DNA from: Apostichopus japonicus
Lineage: Eukaryota; Echinodermata; Holothuroidea; Aspidochirotida; Stichopodidae
NCBI RefSeq assembly: GCF_037975245.1
Contig: NC_092576.1
Location: 21,081,611-21,145,610, forward strand
Length of the DNA stretch: 64,000 nucleotides
Direction: 5' to 3'
Below are positions 44,058 through 58,906 of the stretch, in pieces. Position numbers and translations under genes: made by a program. The notes beneath the pieces were generated by a model. That model did no database searches. It was not told where the DNA came from and saw nothing but the letters and a program-made list of their open reading frames with translations. Numbering within the stretch: position 1 is the first letter of the stretch; each line of letters opens with the position of its first letter.

Positions 44058-46640
44058 TCACGCACATTCGATTGATCGGTACGGAACATTCGTTTGATCG
44101 GTACCGCACATTCGATTGATCGGTACGGAACATTCGATTGATCGGTAAGGAACATTCGATTGATCGGTACCGCACATTCGATTTATCCGTACCGCACATT
44201 CGATTGATCGGTCACGCACATTCGATTGATCGGTACGGAACATTCGTTTGATCGGTACCGCACATTCGATTGATCGGTACGGAACATTCGATTGATCGGT
44301 AAGGAACATTCGATTGATCGGTACCGCACATTCGATTGATCGGTCACGCACATTCGATTGATCGGTACCGAACATTCGTTTGATCGGTACCGCACATTCG
44401 ATTGATCGGTACGGAACATTCGATTGATCGGTACGGAACATTCGATTGATCGGTACTGCACATTCGATTGATCGGTACCGCACATTCGATTGATCGGTAC
44501 CGCACATTCGATTGATCGGTACCGCACATTCGATTGATCGGTACCGCACATTTGATTGATCGGTACGGAACATTCGTTTGATCGGTACCGCACATTCGAT
44601 TGATCGGTACCGCACATTCGATTGATCGGAACGGAACATTGATTGATCGGTACCGCACATTCGATTGATCGGTACCGCACATTCGATTGATCGGTACGGA
44701 ACATTCGATTGATCGGTACCGAACATTCGATTGATAGGTACTGCACATTCGATTGATCGGTACCGCACATTCGATTGATCGGTACCGCACATTCGATTGA
44801 TCGGTACCGCACATTCGATTGATCCGTACCGCACATTCGATTGATCGGTACCGCACATTCGATTGATCGGAACTGAACATTCGATTGATCGGTACCGCAC
44901 ATTCGATTGATCCGTACCGCACATTCGATTGATCGGTACCGCACATTCGATTGATCGGTACGGAACATTCGTTTGATCGGTACCGCACATTCGATTGATC
45001 GGTACGGAACATTCGATTGATCGGTAAGGAACATTCGATTGATCGGTACTGCACATTCGATTGATCGGTACCGCACATTCGATTGATCGGTACCGCACAT
45101 TCGATCGATCGGTACCGCACATTCGATTGATCGGTACCGCACATTCGATCGATCGGTACCGCACATTCGATTGATCGGTACCGCACATTCGATTGATCGG
45201 TACGGAACATTCGTTTGATCGGTACCGCACATACGATTGATCGGTACCGCACATTCGATTGATCGGTACGGAACATTCGATTGATCGGTAAGGAACATTC
45301 GATTGATCGGTACCGCACATTCGATTGATCGGTCCCGAACATTCGATTGATCGGTACTGCACATTCGATTGATCGGTACCGCACATTCGATTGATCGGTA
45401 CCGCACATTCGATTGATCGGTACCGCACATTCGATTGATCCGTACCGCACATTCGATTGATCGGTACCGCATATTCGATTGATCGGAACGGAACATTCGA
45501 TTGATCGGTACCGCACATTCGATTGATCCGTACCGCACATTCGATTGATCGGTACCGCACATTCGATTGATCCGTACCGCACATTCGATTGATCGGTACC
45601 GCACATTCGATTGATCGGTACGGAACATTCGTTTGATCGGTACCGCACATTCGATTGATCGGTACCGCACATTCGATTGATCGGTCACGCACAATCGATT
45701 GATCGGTACGGAACATTCGTTTGATCGGTACCGCACATTCGATTGATCGGTACGGAACATTCGATTGATCGGTAAGGAACATTCGATTGATCGGTACCGC
45801 ACATTCGATTGATCGGTACCGCACATTCGATTGATCGGTACCGCATATTCGATTGATCGGTACGGAACATTCGATTGATCGGTACCGCACATTCGATTGA
45901 TCGGTACTGCACATTCGATTGATCGGTACCGCACATTCGATTGATCGGTACCGCACATTCGATTGATCGGTAACGCACATTCGATTGATCCGTACCGCAC
46001 ATTCGATTGATCGGTACCGCGCATTCGATTGATCGGTACGGAACATTCGTTTGATCGGTACTGCACATTCGATTGATCGGTACTGCACATTCGATTGATC
46101 GGTCACGCACAATCGATTGATCGGTACGGAACATTCGTTTGATCGGTACCGCACATTCGATTGATCGGTACGGAACATTCGATTGATCGGTAAGGAACAT
46201 TCGATTGATCGGTACCGCACATTCGATTGATCGGTACCGCACATTCGATTGATCGGTACCGCATATTCGATTGATCGGTACGGAACATTCGATTGATCGG
46301 TACCGCACATTCGATTGATCGGTACTGCACATTCGATTGATCGGTACCGCACATTCGATTGATCGGTACCGCACATTCGATTGATCGGTACCGCACATTC
46401 GATTGATCGGTACCGCACATTCGATTGATCGGTACCGCACATTCGATTGATCGGTACCGCACATTCGATTGATCGGTACCGCACATTCGATTGATCGGAA
46501 CGGAACATTCGATTGATCGGTACCGCATATTCGATTGATCCGTACGGCACATTCGATTGATCGGTACGGAACATTCGATTGATCGGTAAGGAACATTCGA
46601 TTGATCGGTACCGCACATTCGATTGATCCGTACCGCACAT
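44058..46640 (-). other. Stop-free stretch (860 codons) inside the satellite, not a gene
   Basis: The minus strand can be read without a stop here, giving a 22-residue repeat with halves MCGTDQSNVRY and RSIECAVPINR. The cause is arithmetic: the consensus unit has no stop on this strand in any frame, and because 22 leaves remainder 1 on division by 3, all three frames give the same peptide repeat. There is no signal peptide, recognisable domain, ribosome binding site or unique N or C terminus; the reading starts at an ATG present in most units and ends at a variant unit. Comparable stretches are 1,253-3,796 (847 codons) and 4,616-7,117 (833 codons). I do not annotate any of them as a coding region. 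Confidence 0.85.
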
Positions 46641-49600
46641 TCGATCGATCGGTCACGCACATTCGATTGATCGGTACGGAACATTCGTTTGATCGGTACC
46701 GCACATTCGATTGATCGGTACGGAACATTCGATTGATCAGTAAGGAACATTCGATTGATCGGTACCGCACATTCGATTGATCGGAACGGAACATTCGATT
46801 GATCGGTACCGCACATTCGATTGATCCGTACCGCACATTCGATTGATCGATCACGCACATTCGATTGATCTGTACAGAACATTCGTTTGATCGGTACCGC
46901 ACATTCGATTGATCGGTACGGAACATTCGATTGATCGGTAAGGAACATTCGATTGATCGGTACCGCACATTCGATTGATCGGAACGGAACATTCGATCGG
47001 TACCGCACATTCGATTGATCCGTACCGCACATTCGATTGATCGGTCACGCACATTCGATTGATCGGTACGGAACATTCGTTTGATCGGTACCGCACATTC
47101 GATTCATCGGTACCGCACATTCGATTGATCTGTAAGGAACATTTGTTTGATCGGTACCGCACATTCGATTGATCGGTACTGCACATTCGATTGATCGGTC
47201 ACGCACAATCGATTGATCGGTACGGAACATTCGTTTGATCGGTACCGCACATTCGATTGATCGGTACGGAACATTCGATTGATCGGTAAGGAACATTCGA
47301 TTGATCGGTACCGCACATTCGATTGATCGGTACCGCACATTCGATTGATCGGTACCGCATATTCGATTGATCGGTACGGAACATTCGATTGATCGGTACC
47401 GCACATTCGATTGATCGGTACTGCACATTCGATTGATCGGTACCGCACATTCGATTGATCGGTACCGCACATTCGATTGATCGGTCACGCACATTCGATT
47501 GATCGGTAAGGAACATTCGATTGATCGGTACCGCACATTCGATTGATCGGTACCGCACATTCGATTGATCGGTACCGCACATTCGATTGATCGGAACGGA
47601 ACATTCGATTGATCGGTACCGCACATTCGATTGATCGGTACCGCACATTCGATTGATCGGTACCGCACATTCGATTGATCGGAACGGAACATTCGATTGA
47701 TCGGTACTGCACATTCGATTGATCGGTACGGAACATTCGATTGATCGGTAAGGAACATTCGATTGATCGGTACCGCACATTCGATTGATCGGAACGGAAC
47801 ATTCGATTGATCGGTACCGCACATTCGATTGATCCGTACCGCACGTTCGATTGATCGGTCACGCACATTCGATTGATCGGTACGGAACATTCATTTGATC
47901 GGTACCGCACATTCGATTCATCGGTACGGCACATTCGATTGATCTGTAAGGAACATTCGATTGATCGGTACCGCACATTCGATTGATCGGTACCGCACAT
48001 TCGATTGATCGGTACCGCACATTCGATTGATCGGTACCGCACATTCGATTGATCGGTACGGAACATTCGTTTGATCGGTACCGCACATACGATTGATCGG
48101 TACCGCACATTCGATTGATCGGTACGGAACATTCGATTGATCGGTAAGGAACATTCGATTGATCGGTACCGCACATTCGATTGATCCGTACCGCACATTC
48201 GATTGATCGGTCACGCACATTCGATTGATCGGTACGGAACATTCGTTTGATCGGTACCGCACATTCGATTGATCGGTACGGAACATTCGATTGATCGGTA
48301 AGGAACATTCGATTGATCGGTACCGCACATTCGATTGATCGGAACGGAACATTCGATTGATCGGTACCGCACATTCGATTGATCCGTACCGCACATTCGA
48401 TTGATCGGTCACGCACATTCGATTGATCTGTACAGAACATTCGTTTGATCGGTAGCGCACATTCGATTGATCGGTACGGAACATTCGATTGATCGGTAAG
48501 GAACATTCGATTGATCGGTACCGCACATTCGATTGATCGGAACGGAACATTCGATCGGTACCGCACATTCGATTGATCCGTACCGCACATTCGATTGATC
48601 GGTCCCGCACATTCGATTGATCGGTACGGAACATTCGTTTGATCGGTACCGCACATTCGATTCATCGGTACCGCACATTCGATTGATCGGTACGGAACAT
48701 TCGATTGATCGGTACCGCACATTCGATTGATCGGTACCGCACATTCGATTGATCGGTACCGCACATTCGATTGATCGGTACCGCACATTCGATTGATCGG
48801 TACCGCACATTCGATTGATCGGTACCGCACATTCGATTGATCCGTACCGCACATTCGATTGATCGGTCACGCACATTCGATTGATCGGTAGGGAACATTC
48901 GTTTGATCGGTACCGCATATTCGATTGATCGGAACGGAACATTCGATTGATCGGTACCGCACATTCGATTAATCCGTACCGCACATTCGATTGATCGGTA
49001 CCGCACATTCGATTGATCGGAACGGAACATTCGATTGATCGGTACCGCACATTCGATTGATCGGAACGGAACATTCGATTGATCGGTACCGCACATTCGA
49101 TTGATCGGTCACGCACATTCGATTGATCGGTAGGGAACATTCGTTTGATCGGTACCGCACATTCGATTGATCGGTACGGAACATTCGATTGATCGGTAAG
49201 GAACATTCGATTGATCGGTACTGCACATTCGATTGATCGGTACCGCACATTCGATTGATCGGTACCGCACATTCGATTGATCGGTACCGCACATTCGATT
49301 GATCGGTACCGCACATTCGATTGATCGGTACGGAACATTCGTTTGATCGGTACCGCCCATTCGATTGATCGGTACCGCACATTCGATTGATCGGTCACGC
49401 ACATTCGATTGATCGGTACGGAACATTCGTTTGATCAGTACCGCACATTCGATTGATCGGTACGGAACATTCGATTGATCTGTAAGGAACATTCGATTGA
49501 TCGGTACTGCACATTCGATTGATCGGTACCGCACATTCGATTGATCGGTACTGCACATTCGATTGATCGGTACGGAACATTCGTTTGATCGGTACCGCAC

Positions 49601-52600
49601 ATTCGATTCATCGGTACGGAACATTCGATTGATCTGTAAGGATCATTCGATTGATCGGTACTGCACATTCGATTGATCGGTACCGCACATTCGATTGATC
49701 GGTACTGCACATTCGATTGATTGGTACCTAACATTCGATTGATCGGTCACGCACATTCGATTGATCGGTACCGCACATTCGATTGATCGGAACGGAACAT
49801 TGATTGATCGGTACCGCACATTCGATTGATCGGAACGGAACATTCGATTGATCGGTACCGCACATTCGATTGATCGGTACCGCACATTCGATTGATCGGT
49901 ACCGCACATTCGATTGATCGGTACTGCACATTCGATTCATCGGTACTGCACATTCGATTGATCGGTTCCGCACATTCGACTGATCGGTACCGCACATTCG
50001 ATTGATCGGTTCCGCACATTCGATTGATCGGTACCGCACATTCGATTGATCGGTACCGCACATTCGATTGATCGGTACGGAACATTCGATTGATCGGTAA
50101 GGAACATTCGATTGATCGGTACCGCACATTCGATTGATCGGAACGGAACATTCGATTGATCGGTACCGCACATTCGATTGATCCGTACCGCACATTCGAT
50201 TGATCGATCACGCACATTCGATTGATCTGTACAGAACATTCGTTTGATCGGTACCGCACATTCGATTGATCGGTACGGAACATTCGATTGATCGGTAAGG
50301 AACATTCGATTGATCGGTACCGCACATTCGATTGATCGGAACGGAACATTCGATCGGTACCGCACATTCGATTGATCCGTACCGCACATTCGATTGATCA
50401 GTCACGCACATTCGATTGATCGGTACGGAACATTCGTTTGATCGGTACCGCACATTCGATTCATCGGTACCGCACATTCGATTGATCTGTAAGGAACATT
50501 TGTTTGATCGGTACCGCACATTCGATTGATCGGTACTGCACATTCGATTGATCGGTCACGCACAATCGATTGATCGGTACGGAACATTCGTTTGATCGGT
50601 ACCGCACATTCGATTGATCGGTACGGAACATTCGATTGATCGGTAAGGAACATTCGATTGATCGGTACCGCACATTCGATTGATCGGTACCGCACATTCG
50701 ATTGATCGGTACCGCATATTCGATTGATCGGTACGGAACATTCGATTGATCGGTACCGCACATTCGATTGATCGGTACTGCACATTCGATTGATCGGTAC
50801 CGCACATTCGATTGATCGGTACCGCACATTCGATTGATCGGTACCGCACATTCGATTGATCGGTACTGCACATTCGATTGATCGGTACCGCACATTCGAT
50901 TGATCGGTACCGCACATTCGATTGATCGGTACCGCACATTCGATTGATCGGAACGGAACATTCGATTGATCGGTACCGCACATTCGATTGATCGGTACCG
51001 CACATTCGATTGATCGGTACCGCACATTCGATTGATCGGAACGGAACATTCGATTGATCGGTACCGCACATTCGATTGATCCGTACCGCACGTTCGATTG
51101 ATCGGTCACGCACATTCGATTGATCGGTACGGAACATTCGTTTTATCGGTACCGCACATTCGATTCATCGGTACGGCACATTCGATTGATCTGTAAGGAA
51201 CATTCGATTGATCGGTACCGCACATTCGATTGATCGGTACCGCACATTCGATTGATCGGTACCGCACATTCGATTGATCGGTACGGAACATTCGTTTGAT
51301 CGGTACCGCACATTCGATTGATCGGTACGGAACATTCGATTGATCGGTAAGGAACATTCGATTGATCGGTACTGCACATTATATTGATCGGTACCGCACA
51401 TTCGATTGATCGGTACCGCACATTCGATTGATCGGTACCGCACATTCGATTGATCGGTACCGCACATTCGATTGATCGGTACGGAACATTCGTTTGATCG
51501 GTACCGCACATACGATTGATCGGTACCGCACATTCGATTGATCGGTACGGAACATTCGATTGATCGGTAAGGAACATTCGATTGATCGGTACCGCACATT
51601 CGATTGATCCGTACCGCACATTCGATTGATCGGTCACGCACATTCGATTGATCGGTACGGAACATTCGTTTGATCGGTACCGCACATTCGATTGATCGGT
51701 AAGGAACATTCGATTGATCGGTACCGCACATTCGATTGATCGGAACGGAACATTCGATTGATCGGTACCGCACATTCGATTGATCCGTACCGCACATTCG
51801 ATTGATCGGTCACGCACATTCGATTGATCGGTACGGAACATTCGTTTGATCGGTACCGCACATTCGATTCATCGGTACGGAACATTCGATTGATCTGTAA
51901 GGAACATTCGATTGATCGGTACTGCACATTCGATTGATCGGAACGGAACATTCGTTTGATCGGTACCGCACATTCGATTGATCGGTACCGCACATTCGAT
52001 TGATCGGTCACGCACAATCGATTGATCGGTACGGAACATTCGTTTGATCGGTACCGCACATTCGATTGATCGGTACGGAACATTCGATTGATCGGTAAGG
52101 AACATTCGATTGATCGGTACCGCCCATTCGATTGATCGGTACTGCACATTCGATTGATCGGTACCGCATATTCGATTGATCGGTACGGAACATTCGATTG
52201 ATCGGTACCGCACATTCGATTGATCGGTACTGCACATTCGATTGATCGGTACCGCACATTCGATTGATCGGTACCGCACATTCGATTGATCGGTAACGCA
52301 CATTCGATTGATCCGTACCGCACATTCGATTGATCGGTACCGCGCATTCGATTGATCGGTACGGAACATTCGTTTGATCGGTACTGCACATTCGATTGAT
52401 CGGTACTGCACATTCGATTGATCGGTCACGCACAATCGATTGATCGGTACGGAACATTCGTTTGATCGGTACCGCACATTCGATTGATCGGTACGGAACA
52501 TTCGATTGATCGGTAAGGAACATTCGATTGATCGGTACCGCACATTCGATTGATCGGTACCGCACATTCGATTGATCGGTACCGCATATTCGATTGATCG

Positions 52601-55600
52601 GTACGGAACATTCGATTGATCGGTACCGCACATTCGATTGATCGGTACTGCACATTCGATTGATCGGTACCGCACATTCGATTGATCGGTACCGCACATT
52701 CGATTGATCGGTACCGCACATTCGATTGATCGGTACTGCACATTCGATTGATCGGTACCGCACATTCGATTGATCGGTACCGCACATTCGATTGATCGGT
52801 ACCGCACATTCGATTGATCGGAACGGAACATTCGATTGATCGGTACCGCACATTCGATTGATCGGTACCGCACATTCGATTGATCGGTACCGCACATTCG
52901 ATTGATCGGAACGGAACATTCGATTGATCGGTACTGCACATTCGATTGATCGGTACGGAACATTCGATTGATCGGTAAGGAACATTCGATTGATCGGTAC
53001 CGCACATTCGATTGATCGGAACGGAACATTCGATTGATCGGTACCGCACATTCGATTGATCCGTACCGCACATTCGATTGATCGGTCACGCACATTCGAT
53101 TGATCGGTACGGAACATTCGTTTGATCGGTACCGCACATTCGATTCATCGGTACGGCACATTCGATTGATCTGTAAGGAACATTCGATTGATCGGTACCG
53201 CACATTCGATTGATCGGTACCGCACATTCGATTGATCGGTACCGCACATTCGATTGATCGGTACCGCACATTCGATTGATCGGTACGGAACATTCGTTTG
53301 AGCGGTACCGCACATACGATTGATCGGTACCGCACATTCGATTGATCGGTACGGAACATTCGATTGATCGGTAAGGAACATTCGATTGATCGGTACCGCA
53401 CATTCGATTGATCCGTACCGCACATTCGATCGATCGGTCACGCACATTCGATTGATCGGTACGGAACATTCGTTTGATCGGTACCGCACATTCGATTGAT
53501 CGGTACGGAACATTCGATTGATCGGTAAGGAACATTCGATTGATCGGTACCGCACATTCGATTGATCGGAACGGAACATTCGATTGATCGGTACCGCACA
53601 TTCGATTGATCCGTACCGCACATTCGATTGATCGATCACGCACATTCGATTGATCTGTACAGAACATTCGTTTGATCGGTACCGCACATTCGATTGATCG
53701 GTACGGAACATTCGATTGATCGGTAAGGAACATTCGATTGATCGGTACCGCACATTCGATTGATCGGAACGGAACATTCGATCGGTACCGCACATTCGAT
53801 TGATCCGTACCGCACATTCGATTGATCAGTCACGCACATTCGATTGATCGGTACGGAACATTCGTTTGATCGGTACCGCACATTCGATTCATCGGTACCG
53901 CACATTCGATTGATCTGTAAGGAACATTTGTTTGATCGGTACCGCACATTCGATTGATCGGTACTGCACATTCGATTGATCGGTCACGCACAATCGATTG
54001 ATCGGTACGGAACATTCGTTTGATCGGTACCGCACATTCGATTGATCGGTACGGAACATTCGATTGATCGGTAAGGAACATTCGATTGATCGGTACCGCA
54101 CATTCGATTGATCGGTACCGCACATTCGATTGATCGGTACCGCATATTCGATTGATCGGTACGGAACATTCGATTGATCGGTACCGCACATTCGATTGAT
54201 CGGTACTGCACATTCGATTGATCGGTACCGCACATTCGATTGATCGGTACCGCACATTCGATTGATCGGTACCGCACATTCGATTGATCGGTACTGCACA
54301 TTCGATTGATCGGTACCGCACATTCGATTGATCGGTACCGCACATTCGATTGATCGGTACCGCACATTCGATTGATCGGAACGGAACATTCGATTGATCG
54401 GTACCGCACATTCGATTGATCGGTACCGCACATTCGATTGATCGGTACCGCACATTCGATTGATCGGAACGGAACATTCGATTGATCGGTACTGCACATT
54501 CGATTGATCGGTACGGAACATTCGATTGATCGGTAAGGAACATTCGATTGATCGGTACCGCACATTCGATTGATCGGAACGGAACATTCGATTGATCGGT
54601 ACCGCACATTCGATTGATCCGTACCGCACGTTCGATTGATCGGTCACGCACATTCGATTGATCGGTACGGAACATTCGTTTTATCGGTACCGCACATTCG
54701 ATTCATCGGTACGGCACATTCGATTGATCTGTAAGGAACATTCGATTGATCGGTACCGCACATTCGATTGATCGGTACCGCACATTCGATTGATCGGTAC
54801 CGCACATTCGATTGATCGGTACCGCACATTCGATTGATCGGTACGGAACATTCGTTTGATCGGTACCGCACATACGATTGATCGGTACCGCACATTCGAT
54901 TGATCGGTACGGAACATTCGATTGATCGGTAAGGAACATTCGATTGATCGGTACCGCATTTTCGATTGATCCGTACCGCACATTCGATTGATCGGTCACG
55001 CACATTCGATTGATCGGTACGGAACATTCGTTTGATCGGTACCGCACATTCGTTTGATCGGTACGGAACATTCGATTGATCGGTAAGGAACATTCGATTG
55101 ATCGGTACCGCACATTCGATTGATCGGAACGGAACATTCGATTGATCGGTACCGCACATTCGATTGATCCGTACCGCAAATTCGATTGATCGGTCACGCA
55201 CATTCGATTGATCTGTACAGAACATTCGTTTGATCGGTACCGCACATTCGATTGATCGGTACGGAACATTCGATTGATCGGTAAGGAACATTCGATTGAT
55301 CGGTACCGCACATTCGATTGATCGGAACGGAACATTCGATCGGTACCGCACATTCGATTGATCCGTACCGCACATTCGATTGATCGGTCACGCACATTCG
55401 ATTGATCGGTACGGAACATTCGTTTGATCGGTACCGCACATTCGATTCATCGGTACCGCACATTCGATTGATCGGTACGGAACATTCGATTGATCGGTAC
55501 CGCACATTCGATTGATCGGTACCGCACATTCGATTGATCGGTACCGCACATTCGATTGATCGGTACCGCACATTCGATTGATCGGTACCGCACATTCGAT

Positions 55601-56500
55601 TGATCGGTACCGCACATTCGATTGATCCGTACCGCACATTCGATTGATCGGTCACGCACATTCGATTGATCGGTACGGAACATTCGTTTGATCGGTACCG
55701 CACATTCGATTGATCGGAACGGAACATTCGATTGATCGCTACCGCACATTCGATTAATCCGTACCGCACATTCGATTGATCGGTACCGCACATTCGATTG
55801 ATCGGAACGGAACATTCGATTGATCGGTACCGCACATTCGATTGATCGGTACCGCACATTCGATTGATCGGTAGGGAACATTCGTTTGATCCGTACCGCA
55901 CATTCGATTGATCGGTACGGAACATTCGATTGATCGGTAAGGAACATTCGATTGATCGGTACTGCACATTCGATTGATCGGTACCGCACATTCGATTGAT
56001 CGGTACCGCACATTCGATTGATCGGTACCGCACATTCGATTGATCGGTACCGCACATTCGATTGATCGGTACGGAACATTCGTTTGATCGGTACCGCCCA
56101 TTCGATTGATCGGTACCGCACATTCGATTGATCGGTCACGCACATTCGATTGATCGGTACGGAACATTCGTTTGATCAGTACCGCACATTCGATTGATCG
56201 GTACGGAACATTCGATTGATCTGTAAGGAACATTCGATTGATCGGTACTGCACATTCGATTGATCGGTACCGCACATTCGATTGATCGGTACCGCACATT
56301 CGATTGATCGGTACCGCACATTCGATTGATCGGTACCGCACATTCGATTGATCGGTACGGAACATTCGTTTGATCGGTACCGCACATTCGATTGATCGGT
56401 ACCGCACATTCGATTGATCGGTACCGCACATTCGATTGATCGGTACCGCACATTCGATTGATCGGTACGGAACATTCGTTTGATCGGTACCGCACATTCG
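45600..56500. repeat. 3.4 and 6.3-6.8 kb higher-order repeats
   Basis: About 45.6-49.7 kb matches about 52.0-56.5 kb. Paired CACAATCG units at 45,685 and 46,103 (418 bp apart) correspond to 52,008 and 52,426 at offset 6,323; right of a 462 bp (21-unit) length difference the offset is 6,785, for example the GATCGATCACG unit at 46,851 and 53,636. A half-way copy begins at 50,208 (3,357 bp from the first, 3,428 bp before the last). Limits are approximate. Confidence 0.75.
46991..47008. repeat. 18-bp short unit, marker of a higher-order repeat
   Basis: Here a unit has lost four bases, so ATTCG is followed directly by ATCGGTACCG. The same short unit starts at 46,991, 48,549, 50,348, 53,776 and 55,334, each time right after GAACGGAAC. 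Spacings are 1,558, 1,799, 3,428 and 1,558 bp. I saw no other 18 bp units, so this is one deletion spread by duplication. Confidence 0.85.
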
Positions 56501-58442
56501 ATTGATCGGTACGGAACATTCGATTGATCGGTAAGGAACATTCGATTGATCGGTACTGCACATTCGATTGATCGGTACCGCACATTCGATTGATCGGTAC
56601 CGCACATTCGATTGATCGGTACCGCACATTCGATTGATCGGTACCGCACATTCGATTGATCGGTACGGAACATTCGTTTGATCGGTACCGCACATACGAT
56701 TGATCGGTACCGCACAATCGATTGATCGGTACGGAACATTCGATTGATCGGTAAGGAACATTCGATTGATCGGTACCGCACATTCGATTGATCCGTACCG
56801 CACATTCGATTGATCGGTAAGGAACATTCGATTGATCGGTACCGCACATTCGATTGATCGGAACGGAACATTCGATTGATCGGTACCGCACATTCGATTG
56901 ATCCGTACCGCACATTCGATTGATCGGTCACGCACATTCGATTGATCGGTACGGAACATTCGTTTGATCGGTACCGCACATTCGATTCATCGGTACGGAA
57001 CATTCGATTGATCTGTAAGGAACATTCGATTGATCGGTACTGCACATTCGATTGATCGGAACGGAACATTCGATTGATCGGTACCGCACATTCGATTGAT
57101 CGGTACCGCACATTCGATTGATCGGTCACGCACATTCGATTGATCGGTACGGAACATTCGTTTGATCAGTACCGCACATTCGATTGATCGGTACGGAACA
57201 TTCGATTGATCTGTAAGGAACATTCGATTGATCGGTACTGCACATTCGATTGATCGGTACCGCACATTCGATTGATCGGTACCGCACATTCGATTGATCG
57301 GTACCGCACATTCGATTGATCGGTACCGCACATTCGATTGATCGGTACCGCACATTCGTTTGATCGGTACCGCACATTCGATTGATCGGTACCGCACATT
57401 CGATTGATCGGTACCGCACATTCGATTGATCGGTACCGCACATTCGATTGATCGGTACTGCACATTCGATTGATCGGTACTGCACATTCGATTGATCGGT
57501 ACCGCACATTCGATTGATCGGTACCGCACATTCGATTGATCGGTACCGCACATTCGATTGATCGGTACCGAACATTCGATTGATCGGTCACGCACATTCC
57601 ATTGATCGGTACCGCACATTCGATTGATCGGAACGGAACATTGATTGATCGGTACCGCACATTCGATTGATCGGAACGGAACATTCGATTGATCGGTACC
57701 GCACATTCGATTGATCGGTACCGCACATTCGATTGATCGGTACCGCACATTCGATTGATTGGTACTGCACATTCGATTGATCGGTACTGCACATTCGATT
57801 GATCGGTTCCGCACATTCGATTGATCGGTACCGCACATTCGATTGATCGGTTCCGCACATTCGATTGATCGGTACCGCACATTCGATTGATCGGTACCGC
57901 ACATTCGATTGATCGGTACCGCACATTCGATTGATCGGTACGGAACATTCGTTTGATCGGTACCGCACATTCGATTGATCGGTACGGAACATTCGATTGA
58001 TCGGTAAGGAACATTCGATTGATCGGTACTGCACATTCGATTGATCGGTACCGCACATTCGATTGATCGGTACCGCACATTCGATTGATCGGTACGGAAC
58101 ATTCGTTTGATCGTTACCGCACATACGATTGATCGGTACCGCACATTCGATTGATCGGTACGGAACATTCGATTGATCGGTAAGGAACATTCGATTGATC
58201 GGTACCGCACATTCGATTGATCCGTACCGCACATTCGATTGATCGGTCACGCACATTCGATTGATCGGTACGGAACATTCGTTTGATCGGTACCGCACAT
58301 TCGATTGATCGGTACGGAACATTCGATTGATCGGTAAGGAACATTCGATTGATCGGTACCGCACATTCGATTGATCGGAACGGAACATTCGATTGATCGG
58401 TACCGCACATTCGATTGATCCGTACCGCACATTCGATTGATC

Positions 58443-58838
58443 GGTACGGAACATTCGATTGATCTGTAAGGAACATTCGATTGATCGGTACTGCACATTC
58501 GATTGATCGGTACCGCACATTCGATTGATCGGTACCGCACATTCGATTGATCGGTACCGCACATTCGATTGATCGGTACCGCACATTCGATTGATCGGTA
58601 CCGCACATTCGATTGATCCGTACCGCACATTCGATTGATCGGTACGGAACATTCGATTGATCTGTAAGGAACATTCGATTGATCGGTACTGCACATTCGA
58701 TTGATCGGTACCGCACATTCGATTGATCGGTACTGCACATTCGATTGATCGGTACTGCACATTCGATTGATCGGTTCCGCACATTCGACTGATCGGTACC
58801 GCACATTCGATTGATCGGTTCCGCACATTCGATTGATC
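58443..58838. repeat. 198-bp (nine-unit) step repeat
   Basis: GTACGGAAC followed by CTGTAAGGAAC and GTACTGCAC starts at 58,443 and again at 58,641, exactly nine units apart. The same step is seen at 62,515 and 62,713, and between GTCACGCAC units at 48,211 and 48,409. It is the shortest clear higher-order step in domain III. The second 58 kb copy diverges after its first few units. Confidence 0.65.
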
Positions 58839-58890
58839 GGTACCGCACATTCGATTGATCGGTACCGCACATTCGATTGATCGGTACCGC

Positions 58891-58906
58891 ACATTCGATC
58901 GAATGT
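58891..58906. repeat. Perfect 16-bp palindrome in a unique 26-bp unit
   Basis: The sequence ACATTCGATCGAATGT is its own reverse complement. It sits where a normal unit would read ACATTCGATTGATCGG: four bases are replaced by eight, so the unit is 26 bp long. The right arm, TCGAATGT, is the minus-strand version of the local ACATTCGA, so this is a tiny inverted copy. I found no second example in the window. It could come from a short template switch during replication or from an assembly error. Confidence 0.85.

Larger units (their letters stand above)
28711..44930. repeat. Segmental duplication copy B (about 16.2 kb)
   Basis: Copy B directly follows copy A and repeats its variant order from about 28,711 (matching 12,630) to about 44,930 (matching 28,700). 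Single-base differences are sparse where the two are in register: T at 13,558 against C at 29,648, G at 23,656 against A at 39,922, T at 26,096 against C at 42,362. Copy B lacks one of the 1,626 bp spaced blocks and the 1,802 bp pair of copy A, but has its own 1,032 and 1,121 bp tandems. Confidence 0.8.

Noticed and set aside
44058-46640. Long minus-strand reading frames (up to 860 codons) as genes for a cysteine-containing repeat protein
   Set aside because: The frames exist because the consensus unit lacks minus-strand stops and 22 is not a multiple of 3. All three frames give the same peptide, overlap each other fully, and begin and end only at variant units. No unique termini, domains or expression signals are visible.
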